This document shows, piece by piece, positions 51,618-61,475 of a DNA stretch of 64,000 nt. The notes beneath the pieces were generated by a model that saw only the letters and a list, made by a program, of their open reading frames with translations, was not told the origin of the DNA and searched no databases. Position 1 is the first letter of the stretch, and each line of letters begins with the position of its first letter. The DNA is from Rufibacter sp. XAAS-G3-1 (lineage in GTDB: Bacteria > Bacteroidota > Bacteroidia > Cytophagales > Hymenobacteraceae). The translations under genes and the position numbers were made by a program. The stretch spans positions 372,001-436,000 of the forward strand of contig NZ_JABFAM010000005.1 in NCBI RefSeq assembly GCF_013623775.1, in the 5' to 3' direction.

Positions 51618-54611
51618 CTAGAAAATACGTCCTTCTTTCTTGGCTTTCCGGCCTTTCACTGGTTCTATTTTCTTAGGTTCTTCCGGCACGGCTGGTGTAT
51701 CTGCTTTGGCAAGAACCGGTGCTCCGTCTGGGTCAAGCTCTACCACCTCGTAGCCCAGTTTTTCCAGGCCCGGCTTGATGGCGGCTTTGTCGCCCACTAG
51801 CATGATGCTCATTTTCTCTACCGGTAGGTATTTCTTGGCTAAAGCGTTGATTTCCTCTTTGGTGATGTTCTTCAGGATTTCGTTTTGCTTGGCCACGTAG
51901 TCGGCGTCCAGGTTGTAGCGCAGCATGTTGTTGAGGAAGTACGCTTTCTGGAAAGAAGTCTCATACTTGAGGGCATCAGACTGGCCGATGGCGCTCTTCA
52001 TGAACGCTAGTTCTTCGTTGGTGATGCCTTCTTCCCGGAACCGCTTGATCTCTTTCATGAACTCTACCACAGAGCTGTCAGACACGTTGGAGCGAACCCC
52101 GGCGGCGGCGGTGAAAGGGCCGGCAGCCTCGGTGCCCGAGAAATAAGACCAGGCTCCGTACGAGTACCCTTTGTCTTCGCGCAGGTTCAGGTTGATGCGG
52201 CTGTTGAAGGCGTCACCCAGTACGTAGTTCATCAACGTGGCCTTGTAATAATCTCCGGTAGCGTCATACGGCAGCGCCATGTACCCGATTCTGATCTCAG
52301 ACTGGGCGGCTTTCTCTTTGTCTACCACGTAGATTTTGGTCTTGTCAATAGTAGCCACTTTCGGCTCTGCCGGAATATTCACGGGTTTGGCGGCCCACTT
52401 GTTCAGGAAGGCCAGTTTGGGCATAACCTGGGCTTTTTCCACGTCGCCCACAATCACCAGGTTGGTCACTGAGGGGGAGAAGTAGGTTTGGTAGAATTTC
52501 TTCACATCGTCCAGGGCAATGCTTTCCACGGTAGCCGTAGTCCCCATCACCGGAATAGCCTTGATGTGGCCTTCGCCGTAGAGCATTTTGTTGTAGACGT
52601 TGTTGGCGACCACGGTGGGCTGCGTGCTCTGGTTTTTGATGGCCTCCAGGCGTTGCTTTTTCAGACGGTCGAAATCGGCTTGGTCAAAGCGCGGGTGCAT
52701 CATGCGCTCTTCCAGCAGAGCCAGCGTCGCATCCAGATTTTTCACCTGGCTTTGCACCGATACCGTCATGGTCTCGGTGCCGCTCCCGAAATTGATGGAG
52801 CTTCCCAACTTCTGCAACTGGGTAGAAATGTCCTCAGCGGTGTACTTCACAGATGACTCATTGAGCATGGCCGCGGTTAAAGAGGCAAGGCCAGCCTTGG
52901 ATGGGTCGTGCGCCTCCAGTTTGTGGCCACCCTGTAGGGTAAAGAGCATGGTTACGGTAGGCACTTCGTCGCTTTTAGCGCCAATCACCTTAATGCCGTT
53001 GGAGAAATTGTCTTTCCAGAACGGAGGCACGTTAATGGTTGGGTTAGATCCGGCGGACGGACGTTTGCTGCGGTCAAAAGTATCTTTCGCCTTCACATAT
53101 GTTAGACCGGCGTATTGATCAGCGGGCGCTTTGTAGCCGCTTGGGTCAACGTTGAAGTTATCGGCTTTTGCCACCATCTCTGGTTTGCCTTTGGGCACCA
53201 CACTCAGAATCACCGCCGGCTTGCCTTTGATGTATTGGTTATAGACGCGCAGCACATCGGCTTTGGTCACGGCCCGGTGCGCTTTCAATTGATTAGCCAG
53301 GAAATTGGGGTTGCCGGTGAAAGTCTGGTAAGAAGCCAGGGTAGAGGTTTTGCCAGCCACGCTGGACAGGCTGTTGATGATGTTGGCCTCATAAGAAGAT
53401 TTGAAGCGCTCCAGGTCATCATCGGTAACGCCTCTTTTCTCAAATTCAGCAAAGGCGTTGCGCATCTCTTTCTCCATGTCGGCCAGGGTTAAGCCCGGGA
53501 GCGGCAGTACCGTTAACGTGAATTCGCCGGCCAGTTCTGAACACGGGTGCCCGGCGTTCGCCTGCACGGCTTTCTGTGCTTTGGTTAAATTCTGGTAGAG
53601 AATTGAGTTTTTGCCGCCGCCAATAATTTCTGAAAGCACATCTAACGGTACTTCATCTGGATGGTAGTTGGGCACCGTAGGGAACGTCATCTGTACCATA
53701 GGGAAACGGATGTTGTCCTCGTAAGAGATGTACCGGTCTTGGGTAAGCACCGGAGCCGCCAACTTCATGTTCTTCACCTCTGGCCCGCGCTGGATGGAGC
53801 CGAAGTACTTCTCGGCCAATTTCACTACTTGGGCCGGGGTAACGTCACCGCCTACGGTCAAGGTAGCGTTGTTGGGGCCGTACCAGCGCAGGAAGAAGTT
53901 CTTGAGGTCGTCTACGTTTACCCGGTTCAGGTCCTCAATGTAGCCGATGGTAGTCCAGGAATACGGGTGACCGAAGGGGTACAGGGCTTGGGCGTTCTTC
54001 TCGTACACTAGCCCATAGGGACGGTTGTCATAGTTCTGGCCGCGCTCGTTTTTCACGGTCTCGCGCTGTACCTCAAATTTCTTCTGGGTCACGGCATCCA
54101 GCAGGAAGCCCATGCGGTCTGCCTCTAGCCAAAGAGCGGTTTCTAGTTGGTTAGATGGAACGGTCTCAAAATAGTTGGTTCTATCGCGGTTGGTGGTGCC
54201 ATTCAAATCACCGCCCGCCTCAGAGACAATCTTGAAGTGTTCCTCGTCGCCCACGTTGTCAGAGCCCTGGAACATCATGTGCTCAAAAAAATGCGCGAAA
54301 CCAGACTTGCCAACCTCCTCGCGGGCTGAGCCAACGTGGTAAGTCACGTCCACGTGCACAATGGGGTCAGAATGGTCTTCGTGCACTACTACCGTGAGGC
54401 CGTTGGGCAACACATACTTCTCATAGGGGATCATCAGTTCGGAACCTTTGCGAGTCACTTTCTCAACCAGCTTGGTCTGGCCTGGCTTCTGCGCGGAAGC
54501 CATGGCCGCAACTGGTTTCTTGGTGGGGGAAGCTTTTTTGGAAGTCTGCGCCTGCGCCTGGGATAGCAGGGCGGCCGCCAGTAATACGGCTAAAGTACTC
54601 GTCTTTGACAT
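51618..54611 (-). CDS. M16 family metallopeptidase, two-domain
   Basis: A 997-residue exported peptidase (signal peptide ending near SQAQAQ). The first M16 domain has the inverted zinc motif in GFAHFFEHMMFQGSDN and the further Glu in LWLEADRMGFL, about 75 residues later. The second domain (about residue 520 on) lacks HxxEH and is the usual inactive partner: NFSNGIKVIGAKSDEVPTVT, LLEERMMHPRFDQADFDRLK and GAWSYFSGTEAAGPF are present. The family degrades peptides up to a few kDa in the periplasm; both halves in one chain resemble the pitrilysin-like type. Ends in a basic tail (GRKAKKEGRIF). Confidence 0.95.
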   Translation of the reverse strand: MSKTSTLAVLLAAALLSQAQAQTSKKASPTKKPVAAMASAQKPGQTKLVEKVTRKGSELMIPYEKYVLPNGLTVVVHEDHSDPIVHVDVTYHVGSAREEVGKSGFAHFFEHMMFQGSDNVGDEEHFKIVSEAGGDLNGTTNRDRTNYFETVPSNQLETALWLEADRMGFLLDAVTQKKFEVQRETVKNERGQNYDNRPYGLVYEKNAQALYPFGHPYSWTTIGYIEDLNRVNVDDLKNFFLRWYGPNNATLTVGGDVTPAQVVKLAEKYFGSIQRGPEVKNMKLAAPVLTQDRYISYEDNIRFPMVQMTFPTVPNYHPDEVPLDVLSEIIGGGKNSILYQNLTKAQKAVQANAGHPCSELAGEFTLTVLPLPGLTLADMEKEMRNAFAEFEKRGVTDDDLERFKSSYEANIINSLSSVAGKTSTLASYQTFTGNPNFLANQLKAHRAVTKADVLRVYNQYIKGKPAVILSVVPKGKPEMVAKADNFNVDPSGYKAPADQYAGLTYVKAKDTFDRSKRPSAGSNPTINVPPFWKDNFSNGIKVIGAKSDEVPTVTMLFTLQGGHKLEAHDPSKAGLASLTAAMLNESSVKYTAEDISTQLQKLGSSINFGSGTETMTVSVQSQVKNLDATLALLEERMMHPRFDQADFDRLKKQRLEAIKNQSTQPTVVANNVYNKMLYGEGHIKAIPVMGTTATVESIALDDVKKFYQTYFSPSVTNLVIVGDVEKAQVMPKLAFLNKWAAKPVNIPAEPKVATIDKTKIYVVDKEKAAQSEIRIGYMALPYDATGDYYKATLMNYVLGDAFNSRINLNLREDKGYSYGAWSYFSGTEAAGPFTAAAGVRSNVSDSSVVEFMKEIKRFREEGITNEELAFMKSAIGQSDALKYETSFQKAYFLNNMLRYNLDADYVAKQNEILKNITKEEINALAKKYLPVEKMSIMLVGDKAAIKPGLEKLGYEVVELDPDGAPVLAKADTPAVPEEPKKIEPVKGRKAKKEGRIF

Positions 54612-54967
54612 ACGCTTGATTTATTAGTGGGAGGATAGGGTTAAGTAATGTTACAAAATATTATTGAATTTATTACATATATTTTCTAAGCTTATTTAAG
54701 TTTAACATGTAAGCCTTAACAGATGCTAAGAAGGGCATGATGAAAAGGACAGAGCTTGTGGCATTATTGAATAATTGGTGTGCTTTAGGAGGAGCCGGTG
54801 AAGCGACAAAACCTACCCCAACCCCTCCCAGGAGGGGAATACGCCTTGGAAGGAGAAAGGAATGCGTTTGACCGGCAGGTGTAAACATCCCCCTTCGCCC
54901 CCTTCAAAGGGGGAGTATCTGCTTTAGAGGGCAAAAGTATCGAACTAATGAATATGGGCCCTACAAC
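54612..54967. other. gene-free stretch with CCCCTCC and CCCCCTTC repeats
   Basis: Holds CTACCCCAACCCCTCCCAGGAGGGGAATACGCC (54811-54843) and CCCCCTTCAAAGGGGGAG (54898-54915), related to 11757-11786 and 16968-17108. No gene seen from 54612 to 55527. Confidence 0.6.
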
Positions 54968-55200
54968 TTTCCCAGTTCCAGTCTTCCCCCAGCGCGCCTC
55001 GCTTTTGGCCATAGACAGGCAAAACTAAGAGCAAAGGACTTCTCAGGCCGAAAGGGCAGTGCGGGAGGGGAAGACGGGGCCCCGCGGCCGTGAGCGCTTA
55101 GCGGAAGCTATGAAACAACACAGCACTTGCACCCACGAGAAAAGCAGACAGGCCAAGGGAACAGCATATTGCGTGCACAAACTAATATCCAAGCAAAAGC
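54968..55200 (-). repeat. GC-core dispersed repeat, copy 3 (inverted)
   Basis: On the minus strand it reads like copies 1 and 2: GTGGGTGCAAGTGCTG, then GCGCTCACGGCCGCGGGGCC (55044-55097 in complement, one mismatch over about 54 nt), GAGAAGTCCTTTG and GGCCAAAAGCGAGGCGCGCT. Confidence 0.82.
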
Positions 55201-55527
55201 GTCCAAGCCAAAGGAACTGCCCAGTCTCTTTACAGAAGCTAACTCCAGACAGGGGCTAAAAGGAACCAATAACGGTATCAAAAGACAAGCACATAGATAC
55301 CAGTGAAAAGAAAGAGGTTCGCCTCTAAGGCACCACGCACTTCCAGGCAAAAATGCTGCTTCCAGTTTGCGCCTGTTTTTCAAAAAACGGCCTGTTAACG
55401 GCAGAAGTCAAATGTTAATCTTTGTTAAATCTCAAAAGCGGAAGACGCAGCTCTGGTATTATTTCCCTAACATTATACCAGTTACTATCCTGTAGCCCAA
55501 CTTCCTATTCATCTTTCACCGGTACGT

Positions 55528-58323
55528 ATGAAATCACTTCTACCCGCGTTTCTTCTCCTGCTGTGCCTCTGCTGTTCAACGGCCTCTTTCGCCCAAAACC
55601 AGAAAGGAGAGGTGAAAGGCAAACTCTGGGATGCCACCCACAAAGAGGCTTTGTCTTACGCTACTATTGCGGTCTACACCGCCCAGGATACCACGCTGGT
55701 GACGTTCAGGGTAAGTGATGAGAAAGGGAACTTCCGGGTACCGGGCTTGGCCTTGAACCAGCCGCTCCGGATTGTGATTACCATGACCGGTTTTAAAGTG
55801 TTCCGGAAGGAGTTCTCTTTGCCTTCTGGGAATTCTGAGCTGGATTTGGGGCAGATAAACATGGAGCAGGCAGACCACTTGCTGGACGAAGTGATTATCA
55901 CATCTGAGGCCCCGCCCATCATTGTCCGGAAAGATACGCTGGAGTTCAATGCCAACTCGTTCAAAACCTTGCCCACGGCACTGCTGGAAGACCTCTTGAA
56001 GAAATTGCCGGGCGTAACGGTAGACGGCTCAGGAAATATTGCGGTGAACGGCAAAGCGGTGAACAAGATTCTGGTAGACGGGAAAGAGTTCTTCGGGAAC
56101 GACCCCAAGGTGGCTTCGCGCAACCTGCCCGCCGATATGATTGACAAAGTGCAGGTGGTGAATGACCCAGACGCTTTGAGAAGAGACCCAGACCTTCCGG
56201 TGAACGAGATTCCGCAGGTCATCAACCTCAAACTGAAGAAAGGCATTAAGCAAGGGGCATTCGGGAAAGTGTATGCGGGTACGGGTTCAGGCAGCCGCTA
56301 CGAAGGTGGCGGTATCTTGAACGTCTTCAGGGACACCACTCAAGTCAGCGTGCTGGGCTATTCCAACAACCTGAACAAGCCCGCCTTCGGTTTTGAGGAT
56401 ATTTCCAGAATTGGGGGCTTTAACCGCAGCGGCATGAACTCCATTATGGTCAGGAGCGACGGCGGTTTTGCCGTGAACGGGATTTCCTTTGGCGGTACCG
56501 AAGACGGCATCCAGCGGTCTTCGGGGGCGGGCGGTAACTTTAACACCCTGCTCAAAGGCGATGTGAAAGTGAACCTGCAATACTTCTTCGGGGGCATCAA
56601 CGCCTACCTGAACCAACTGGTAAACTCTGCGCAGAGCCTGCAGAGCGACACCCTTGTCTCACGCCGTTCCAGAGACCAGAACAGCGAGAACCGCAGCCAC
56701 AGAATTGGCGGCAGGCTGGACTGGAAGATTGACTCGGTGACCAACCTCAGTTTCTCGCCCAGTGTGGTGCTGGCGCAGAGTGCGTCTAACCAGGGGTTGT
56801 TTACCACTACGTTCCGGAGCCTCTCTGAGCCGCTCAACAGCAGCGATAACCAGCAGGTATTGGAGAACAACACCACTACCTTCTCGGGGAATCTCTCGTT
56901 TGACCGAAACTCCCGCAAAAAGAAAGGCCGTATCTTCAACTTCTATGGTTCCTACAACTTCAACGACGGCGATCAGGATCAGTATTACCAGGTGCTCAGC
57001 AATTATTACGGCCTAGATCCTTACTCTGAAACCCTGGATCAACTACGCGACAACGTAGTGGCCAATACCGCCATTAATACCTCCTATTCTTACACAGAGC
57101 CTTTCAGTAAGACGCTTAGTGGCGTTATCAGGCTGAATTCTGAGTATTTCAGAGATAAAAACTTGGTGAACACGTTTGACCTGACGGCCGAAGGAACAGA
57201 ACCATTGCGGCGGCTACCGGAGCTCTCAGATAAAGTGGAAAGAAGCGGCTGGCGCAATTACCTGACCACTAGCGTGAAGTGGAAAATAAAGGAGTTAACG
57301 TTGCAGCCCGGCATCCGGTTTACCTTCTTGGATATTGACAATTCCTTCCAGAAACTGAGGCCCATCAAGCAGAATTACTTTTACGCGTTCCCGTCTTTGA
57401 CAGCCAACTGGAAAGGGTTCAACTTCAGCTATAACGTGAACGTGCGCGAACCTTCGGCCGCCGATTTGCAGCCCGTAACAGACATCTCCAACCCGCTGTT
57501 TATCCAGTACGGCAACCCGGGGTTAACGCCCACCATCTCCAACTCGGTGAACCTGCATTACCGTAAGTTTGACACCAAACGGTCTATGAACTACTGGGCC
57601 TATCTTTCCGGGACTATCAGCAATGATGCCGTCACCCGGGCCAGAACCTTAAATGAAGCTACCGGCCAGCAGACCACCCGCCCCGTGAACACAGACGGTA
57701 ACTGGCAGTTGAACGGCAACGCCGATGTCTCCAAAGACTGGAAGTTTGACGGCAAAAAGCAATTCTCCTTAACGGCTTCCATGTGGGTGAACTACGTGAA
57801 AACGCTGATTATTCTGAACGAGACCCGCAGCTACGGGCAATCCATTTCGTTTAACCCCAGCCTGAACGCGCGCGTGAACCTGAATGACAAGTTTGAGTTC
57901 AATGAGTCATTGACCTTAGGCCACCGCCGCAGCGTGTATGAAGACAACGCTTTCCAGGACATTAGCTTTTTCACCCGCACGTCCAGAACCGGAATAGTGG
58001 TGCGAATGCCCAAACGGATTGTGTGGGAAGCTAATTTCGACTATACCTACAATTCCAACATTGCACCCGGCCTCCGGAAAGACATTAGCCGCCTGAACGC
58101 CGGGGTGACGTTCCTGTTCATGAAAAACGACCGGGCGCAGTTGAAGCTGTCTGTCTATGACTTGCTGGATCAGAACATTAGTGCGTACCGCAGCATCAGA
58201 GAAAACTTTGTGGAAGATTTCCAGACGCAGGTGCTCACCCGTTACGCGCTGCTCACGTTCACCTACAACATCCGCAACTTCGGCGGCAAGGTAGGCGGCA
58301 CCAACACCTTCTTCCGGTTTTAA
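55528..58323 (+). CDS. TonB-type outer-membrane beta-barrel protein
   Basis: A 931-residue outer-membrane protein. Signal peptide to about residue 24 (AASFAQ region), then a carboxypeptidase-regulatory-like domain (GEVKGKLWDATHKEALSYAT through about 110), a plug-like domain (VIITSEAPPIIVRKDTLEFN, LEDLLKKLPGVTVDGSGNIA, VNGKAVNKILVDGKEFFGN, LPADMIDKVQVVNDPD) and a barrel of about 650 residues with the conserved PGLTPTISNSVNLHYRKF and YDLLDQNISAYRSI segments. This is the outer membrane beta-barrel family rather than a SusC protein: no TonB box is evident and no SusD gene follows. Cargo unknown. Followed by an intrinsic terminator. Confidence 0.92.
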   Translation: MKSLLPAFLLLLCLCCSTASFAQNQKGEVKGKLWDATHKEALSYATIAVYTAQDTTLVTFRVSDEKGNFRVPGLALNQPLRIVITMTGFKVFRKEFSLPSGNSELDLGQINMEQADHLLDEVIITSEAPPIIVRKDTLEFNANSFKTLPTALLEDLLKKLPGVTVDGSGNIAVNGKAVNKILVDGKEFFGNDPKVASRNLPADMIDKVQVVNDPDALRRDPDLPVNEIPQVINLKLKKGIKQGAFGKVYAGTGSGSRYEGGGILNVFRDTTQVSVLGYSNNLNKPAFGFEDISRIGGFNRSGMNSIMVRSDGGFAVNGISFGGTEDGIQRSSGAGGNFNTLLKGDVKVNLQYFFGGINAYLNQLVNSAQSLQSDTLVSRRSRDQNSENRSHRIGGRLDWKIDSVTNLSFSPSVVLAQSASNQGLFTTTFRSLSEPLNSSDNQQVLENNTTTFSGNLSFDRNSRKKKGRIFNFYGSYNFNDGDQDQYYQVLSNYYGLDPYSETLDQLRDNVVANTAINTSYSYTEPFSKTLSGVIRLNSEYFRDKNLVNTFDLTAEGTEPLRRLPELSDKVERSGWRNYLTTSVKWKIKELTLQPGIRFTFLDIDNSFQKLRPIKQNYFYAFPSLTANWKGFNFSYNVNVREPSAADLQPVTDISNPLFIQYGNPGLTPTISNSVNLHYRKFDTKRSMNYWAYLSGTISNDAVTRARTLNEATGQQTTRPVNTDGNWQLNGNADVSKDWKFDGKKQFSLTASMWVNYVKTLIILNETRSYGQSISFNPSLNARVNLNDKFEFNESLTLGHRRSVYEDNAFQDISFFTRTSRTGIVVRMPKRIVWEANFDYTYNSNIAPGLRKDISRLNAGVTFLFMKNDRAQLKLSVYDLLDQNISAYRSIRENFVEDFQTQVLTRYALLTFTYNIRNFGGKVGGTNTFFRF

Positions 58324-58403
58324 GGAACAGACGTAAGGCAGAAATGCTTTTTGGAGCCGGTGTTTTATTGGGAACGGTGTAACTGTTTCTGACGTATTCT
58401 TGT

Positions 58404-58440
58404 AAAAGGAGCCCTAAAACATAGCGCTCCTTTTTGTTTT
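58404..58440 (+). terminator. intrinsic terminator of the outer-membrane gene
   Basis: AAAAGGAGC at 58404-58412 pairs with GCTCCTTTT at 58426-58434, followed by TGTTTTTT. Confidence 0.82.
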
Positions 58441-58490
58441 TTACGCTTATTCATTAGAAGGACTATACACCTACCTTAAGACTATACCCC

Positions 58491-58498
58491 TACCTTTG
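58491..58498 (+). promoter_or_regulatory. candidate -7 element of the second kinase gene
   Basis: TACCTTTG within a direct repeat (GACTATACACCTACCTT and GACTATACCCCTACCTT), 98 nt before the ATG. Confidence 0.45.
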
Positions 58499-58596
58499 TG
58501 CCGTGTGCGCCATTTCTGCTATGGCCCGTATAAGTACCCAGTAAAGTCGCCCATGGGGCTTCAGTAAACCCAATAGATCTTCATACTACTTTCAAT

Positions 58597-60717
58597 ATGC
58601 CCCATTCCTTACAAGATGAAACCACCTCAGACGCACTCAGTATTTTTAAAGGGGGCGGAGAAATGGGAGCGTTGATGCGCAAGTATGACTGGGAGAACCA
58701 TCCGCTGGGTAGTCCGGCCCATTGGCCCCAAAGCTTTAAAGCCAACATCCGGCTGTTACTCAACTCGGGCTTCCCCATGTTCATCTGGTGGTCAGAGGGC
58801 TTATACGCATTCCACAATGATGCCTATCTGCCAGCCCTGGGGAAAAAGCATCCGAGCGCGTTAGGAACCCCGGCGCGCGCGGTATGGGCCGAGATATGGG
58901 CCAATGTAGGAGGCATTGCCGAGGATATCTTAGCGGGCGGAGAACCCTTCTATGCCCAAGGTCTGCTCCTGTACTTAGAACGAAAAGGCTTTAAGGAAGA
59001 AACCTACTGGACATTTTCCTACAGCCCGGCCTTTGATGACGAAGGAAAAGCGGCCGGGGTGTTTTGCGCCTGTTCTGAAGAAACCAGCACCATTCTGGGC
59101 CAGCGCCGCCTCAAGGCCCTCAAAGACATTTCTGATGCGCTGCCTCAGATTCAGACCCTGAACCAAGCCTGCCAAACCACCTGCAACCTACTGGCCCAGA
59201 ACGAAAACGATATTCCCTTCAGCCAGATTTACCTTTTAAACTGGGATCAAACCGAGGCTGCGCTGTTGGGCCAATCTGGAGACGTGGTGCCGCAGATGGA
59301 ACCGTTGGTAGTGCTCCAGGAGCAGGGGGCCAAAAGCCAGTGGCCTTTTGGGGAGGTACTGCGTTCCAAGAAAAGCCTGGTGCTGGAAGACCTGCAAGCG
59401 TTTGGCTTTCCGTCGCACCAGAATGGGGGGGAGCTGGCTCCTACACAGGCGGTCATTGTTCCCATCTTCCGGCCGGGCCAGGATCAGCTCATCGGGTTCT
59501 TTGTTTCGGGCATCAGCCCCCGGCTGGAATATGATACCGATTACCAGAACTTCCATGAACTGCTGGCCGGGCAGATAGCCATGTCCATCTCCAGCGTGCG
59601 GGCCCGCGAAGAAGCCACCCGGCAGCAGGCTGAGCTGCGCGACTTGTTCAATCAGGCCCCGGTGGCCATCTGCATTCTGCGGGGGCCAGAGTATGTGGTA
59701 GAATTGGCAAACCCGGGCATTTGTGAACTCTGGGGGAAAAAGCAGGAAGACGTGCTGCGTAGGCCGTTGCTGGAGGCTTTGCCCGAAGTGAAAAACCAGG
59801 GAATAAAGGAACTGCTGGACGGCGTTTACTACACGGGCGTTCCGTACGTGAACAATGAGCTGCCTGTTTTGCTGGAACGGAACGGCAAACTGGAGCCGGT
59901 GTACTTCAATTTTGTGTACCATCCCATGCGTGATGAACGCGGTGCCATTACCGGGATTATTGCCGTGGCTACTGGGATAAATGAGCAGGTAGAAGCCCGG
60001 CGGGAGATTGAGATGATGAACGCTGAGCTGCGCGCCATCAACGCCGACCTGGACAATTTCGTGTACTCGGCGTCACATGACTTGAAAGCACCCATCTCCA
60101 ACATTGAGGGGCTGGTGGAAACCCTGATAGAGTATTTACCGGTGGAGATTCAGCAGCAGGAATTGGTGCAGCGGGTGCTGCAAATGATGGATGCCTCGGT
60201 GAGCCGGTTCAAGCGCGCCGTGGCAGATTTGACCGAAGTGGCCAAAATCCAGCGCGAAACCGATGAAGACATTGCTCCCATTGATTTAGCGGGGGTAGTG
60301 GCTGATGTGCAACTGGACTTTGAACACCTGATCAAAGGATCTGGCGCCCAGATAGAAACCTGCATCGCCCCCGGTTCTACCGTCAAATTCTCAGCGAAGA
60401 ACGTGCGCAGCATTGTCTACAACCTGTTGAGCAACGCCTTGAAGTACCGCTCAGAAGAGCGTCCGCTGGAAATAAAGATAACCACCCAGCACGAGCCCGG
60501 GTTTATCGTCTTCTCTGTCTCAGACAACGGTTTGGGCATGAAACCACAGGACAAGGCCAAAATCTTTACCATGTTCAAGCGCCTGCATGACCACGTAGAG
60601 GGCACCGGCATTGGCCTTTACATTGTGAAGCGCATTGTAGAAAACGCGGGTGGCTCCATTGAGGTGGAAAGCGAATTAGGCAAAGGCTCTACCTTTAGGG
60701 TTTTCTTTAGGCAGTAG
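58597..60717 (+). CDS. PAS/GAF sensor histidine kinase
   Basis: A 706-residue soluble kinase. The first PAS-like unit (about 20-165: YDWENHPLGSPAHWPQSFKA, MFIWWSEGLYAFHNDAY) is the type often found in bacterial light- or redox-sensing kinases. A GAF-like domain (about 165-345) and a PAS domain (about 350-475, FNQAPVAICILRGPEYVVEL) follow. The HisKA domain contains SASHDLKAPISNIEGLVETL and the ATPase contains NLLSNALKYRS, DNGLGMKPQDKAKIF and GTGIGLYIVKRIVENAGG. No response regulator is adjacent. It ends 17 bp before the convergent DUF1801 gene. Confidence 0.93.
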   Translation: MPHSLQDETTSDALSIFKGGGEMGALMRKYDWENHPLGSPAHWPQSFKANIRLLLNSGFPMFIWWSEGLYAFHNDAYLPALGKKHPSALGTPARAVWAEIWANVGGIAEDILAGGEPFYAQGLLLYLERKGFKEETYWTFSYSPAFDDEGKAAGVFCACSEETSTILGQRRLKALKDISDALPQIQTLNQACQTTCNLLAQNENDIPFSQIYLLNWDQTEAALLGQSGDVVPQMEPLVVLQEQGAKSQWPFGEVLRSKKSLVLEDLQAFGFPSHQNGGELAPTQAVIVPIFRPGQDQLIGFFVSGISPRLEYDTDYQNFHELLAGQIAMSISSVRAREEATRQQAELRDLFNQAPVAICILRGPEYVVELANPGICELWGKKQEDVLRRPLLEALPEVKNQGIKELLDGVYYTGVPYVNNELPVLLERNGKLEPVYFNFVYHPMRDERGAITGIIAVATGINEQVEARREIEMMNAELRAINADLDNFVYSASHDLKAPISNIEGLVETLIEYLPVEIQQQELVQRVLQMMDASVSRFKRAVADLTEVAKIQRETDEDIAPIDLAGVVADVQLDFEHLIKGSGAQIETCIAPGSTVKFSAKNVRSIVYNLLSNALKYRSEERPLEIKITTQHEPGFIVFSVSDNGLGMKPQDKAKIFTMFKRLHDHVEGTGIGLYIVKRIVENAGGSIEVESELGKGSTFRVFFRQ

Positions 60718-60734
60718 GCTCTAGAAACTGGCTT

Positions 60735-61190
60735 TTATTTCTTGAACTGTGTTTCATAGAATTCCATCCAAGCCTGCGGCGTGATTTTAGAAGCCAATTC
60801 GCCCAGCAATTCCAGCGGAATCTGTTCGGGCTTTTTGAATCTGACGCAGCTTTTACCCATGTCCAGCTTAGTTTTGCTGTGCTTGGGGTATTCTGCCGTA
60901 AACCAGGCCAGCAGCTCAGGATTGGCATACAAGCCCATGTGGTAGAAAGAGATAAAATTCATCTGCGACGCAAATCCTATAAACGGCAAAGGCAGCTTGG
61001 GGTCGCAGTGGTAACCTGCCGGGTACAGCGTGTGCGGCACCACGTACCCCACCATGCCGTAGCTCATCTGCTCAGAAAAGCCGTGGGGCAGGTTTTGCAA
61101 AAGCACTTCCCGCAACGCGGCAAGAGCCTGTTTCCGGTCTTCAGGAAGCATCTCTATATATTCTTGCGGACTGAGCGCGGTAGACTGCAT
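60735..61190 (-). CDS. DUF1801 family protein
   Basis: A 151-residue cytoplasmic protein of the DUF1801/YdhG-like family: an N-terminal helical start (LSPQEYIEMLPEDRKQALAA), then LREVLLQNLPHGFSEQMSYG, FIGFASQMNFISFYHMGLYA, and MGKSCVRFKKPEQIPLELLG with a conserved SCVRFKK. The family has a structure-only annotation and no known reaction. It is a single gene, convergent with the kinase and 17 bp from it. Confidence 0.88.
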   Translation of the reverse strand: MQSTALSPQEYIEMLPEDRKQALAALREVLLQNLPHGFSEQMSYGMVGYVVPHTLYPAGYHCDPKLPLPFIGFASQMNFISFYHMGLYANPELLAWFTAEYPKHSKTKLDMGKSCVRFKKPEQIPLELLGELASKITPQAWMEFYETQFKK

Positions 61191-61475
61191 AGGCTAATGC
61201 ATTGAAATGGACGTAAGAAAAACCACCAGCCAAAGCCAGGAAATCTGCCGGGGCACCTTTCAAAGGTAGCAGAATCTGCACAGCAACCAAACGCCTACTT
61301 CCTATAGAATTGTCTTGGCCCAAATGTTCTGTTTTTGGCCCGTTTTTCTTAAAATAGCCGCAATCCGGTTTCTGGAAGAAAGACATTTCCGGCTCATCAA
61401 TTTCACGTCTACCACTAGCTTTACTCCACTGCGGCGGCAGGCATCTTTCTGGCCTTTTCCACGTTGGAAGCGTCT

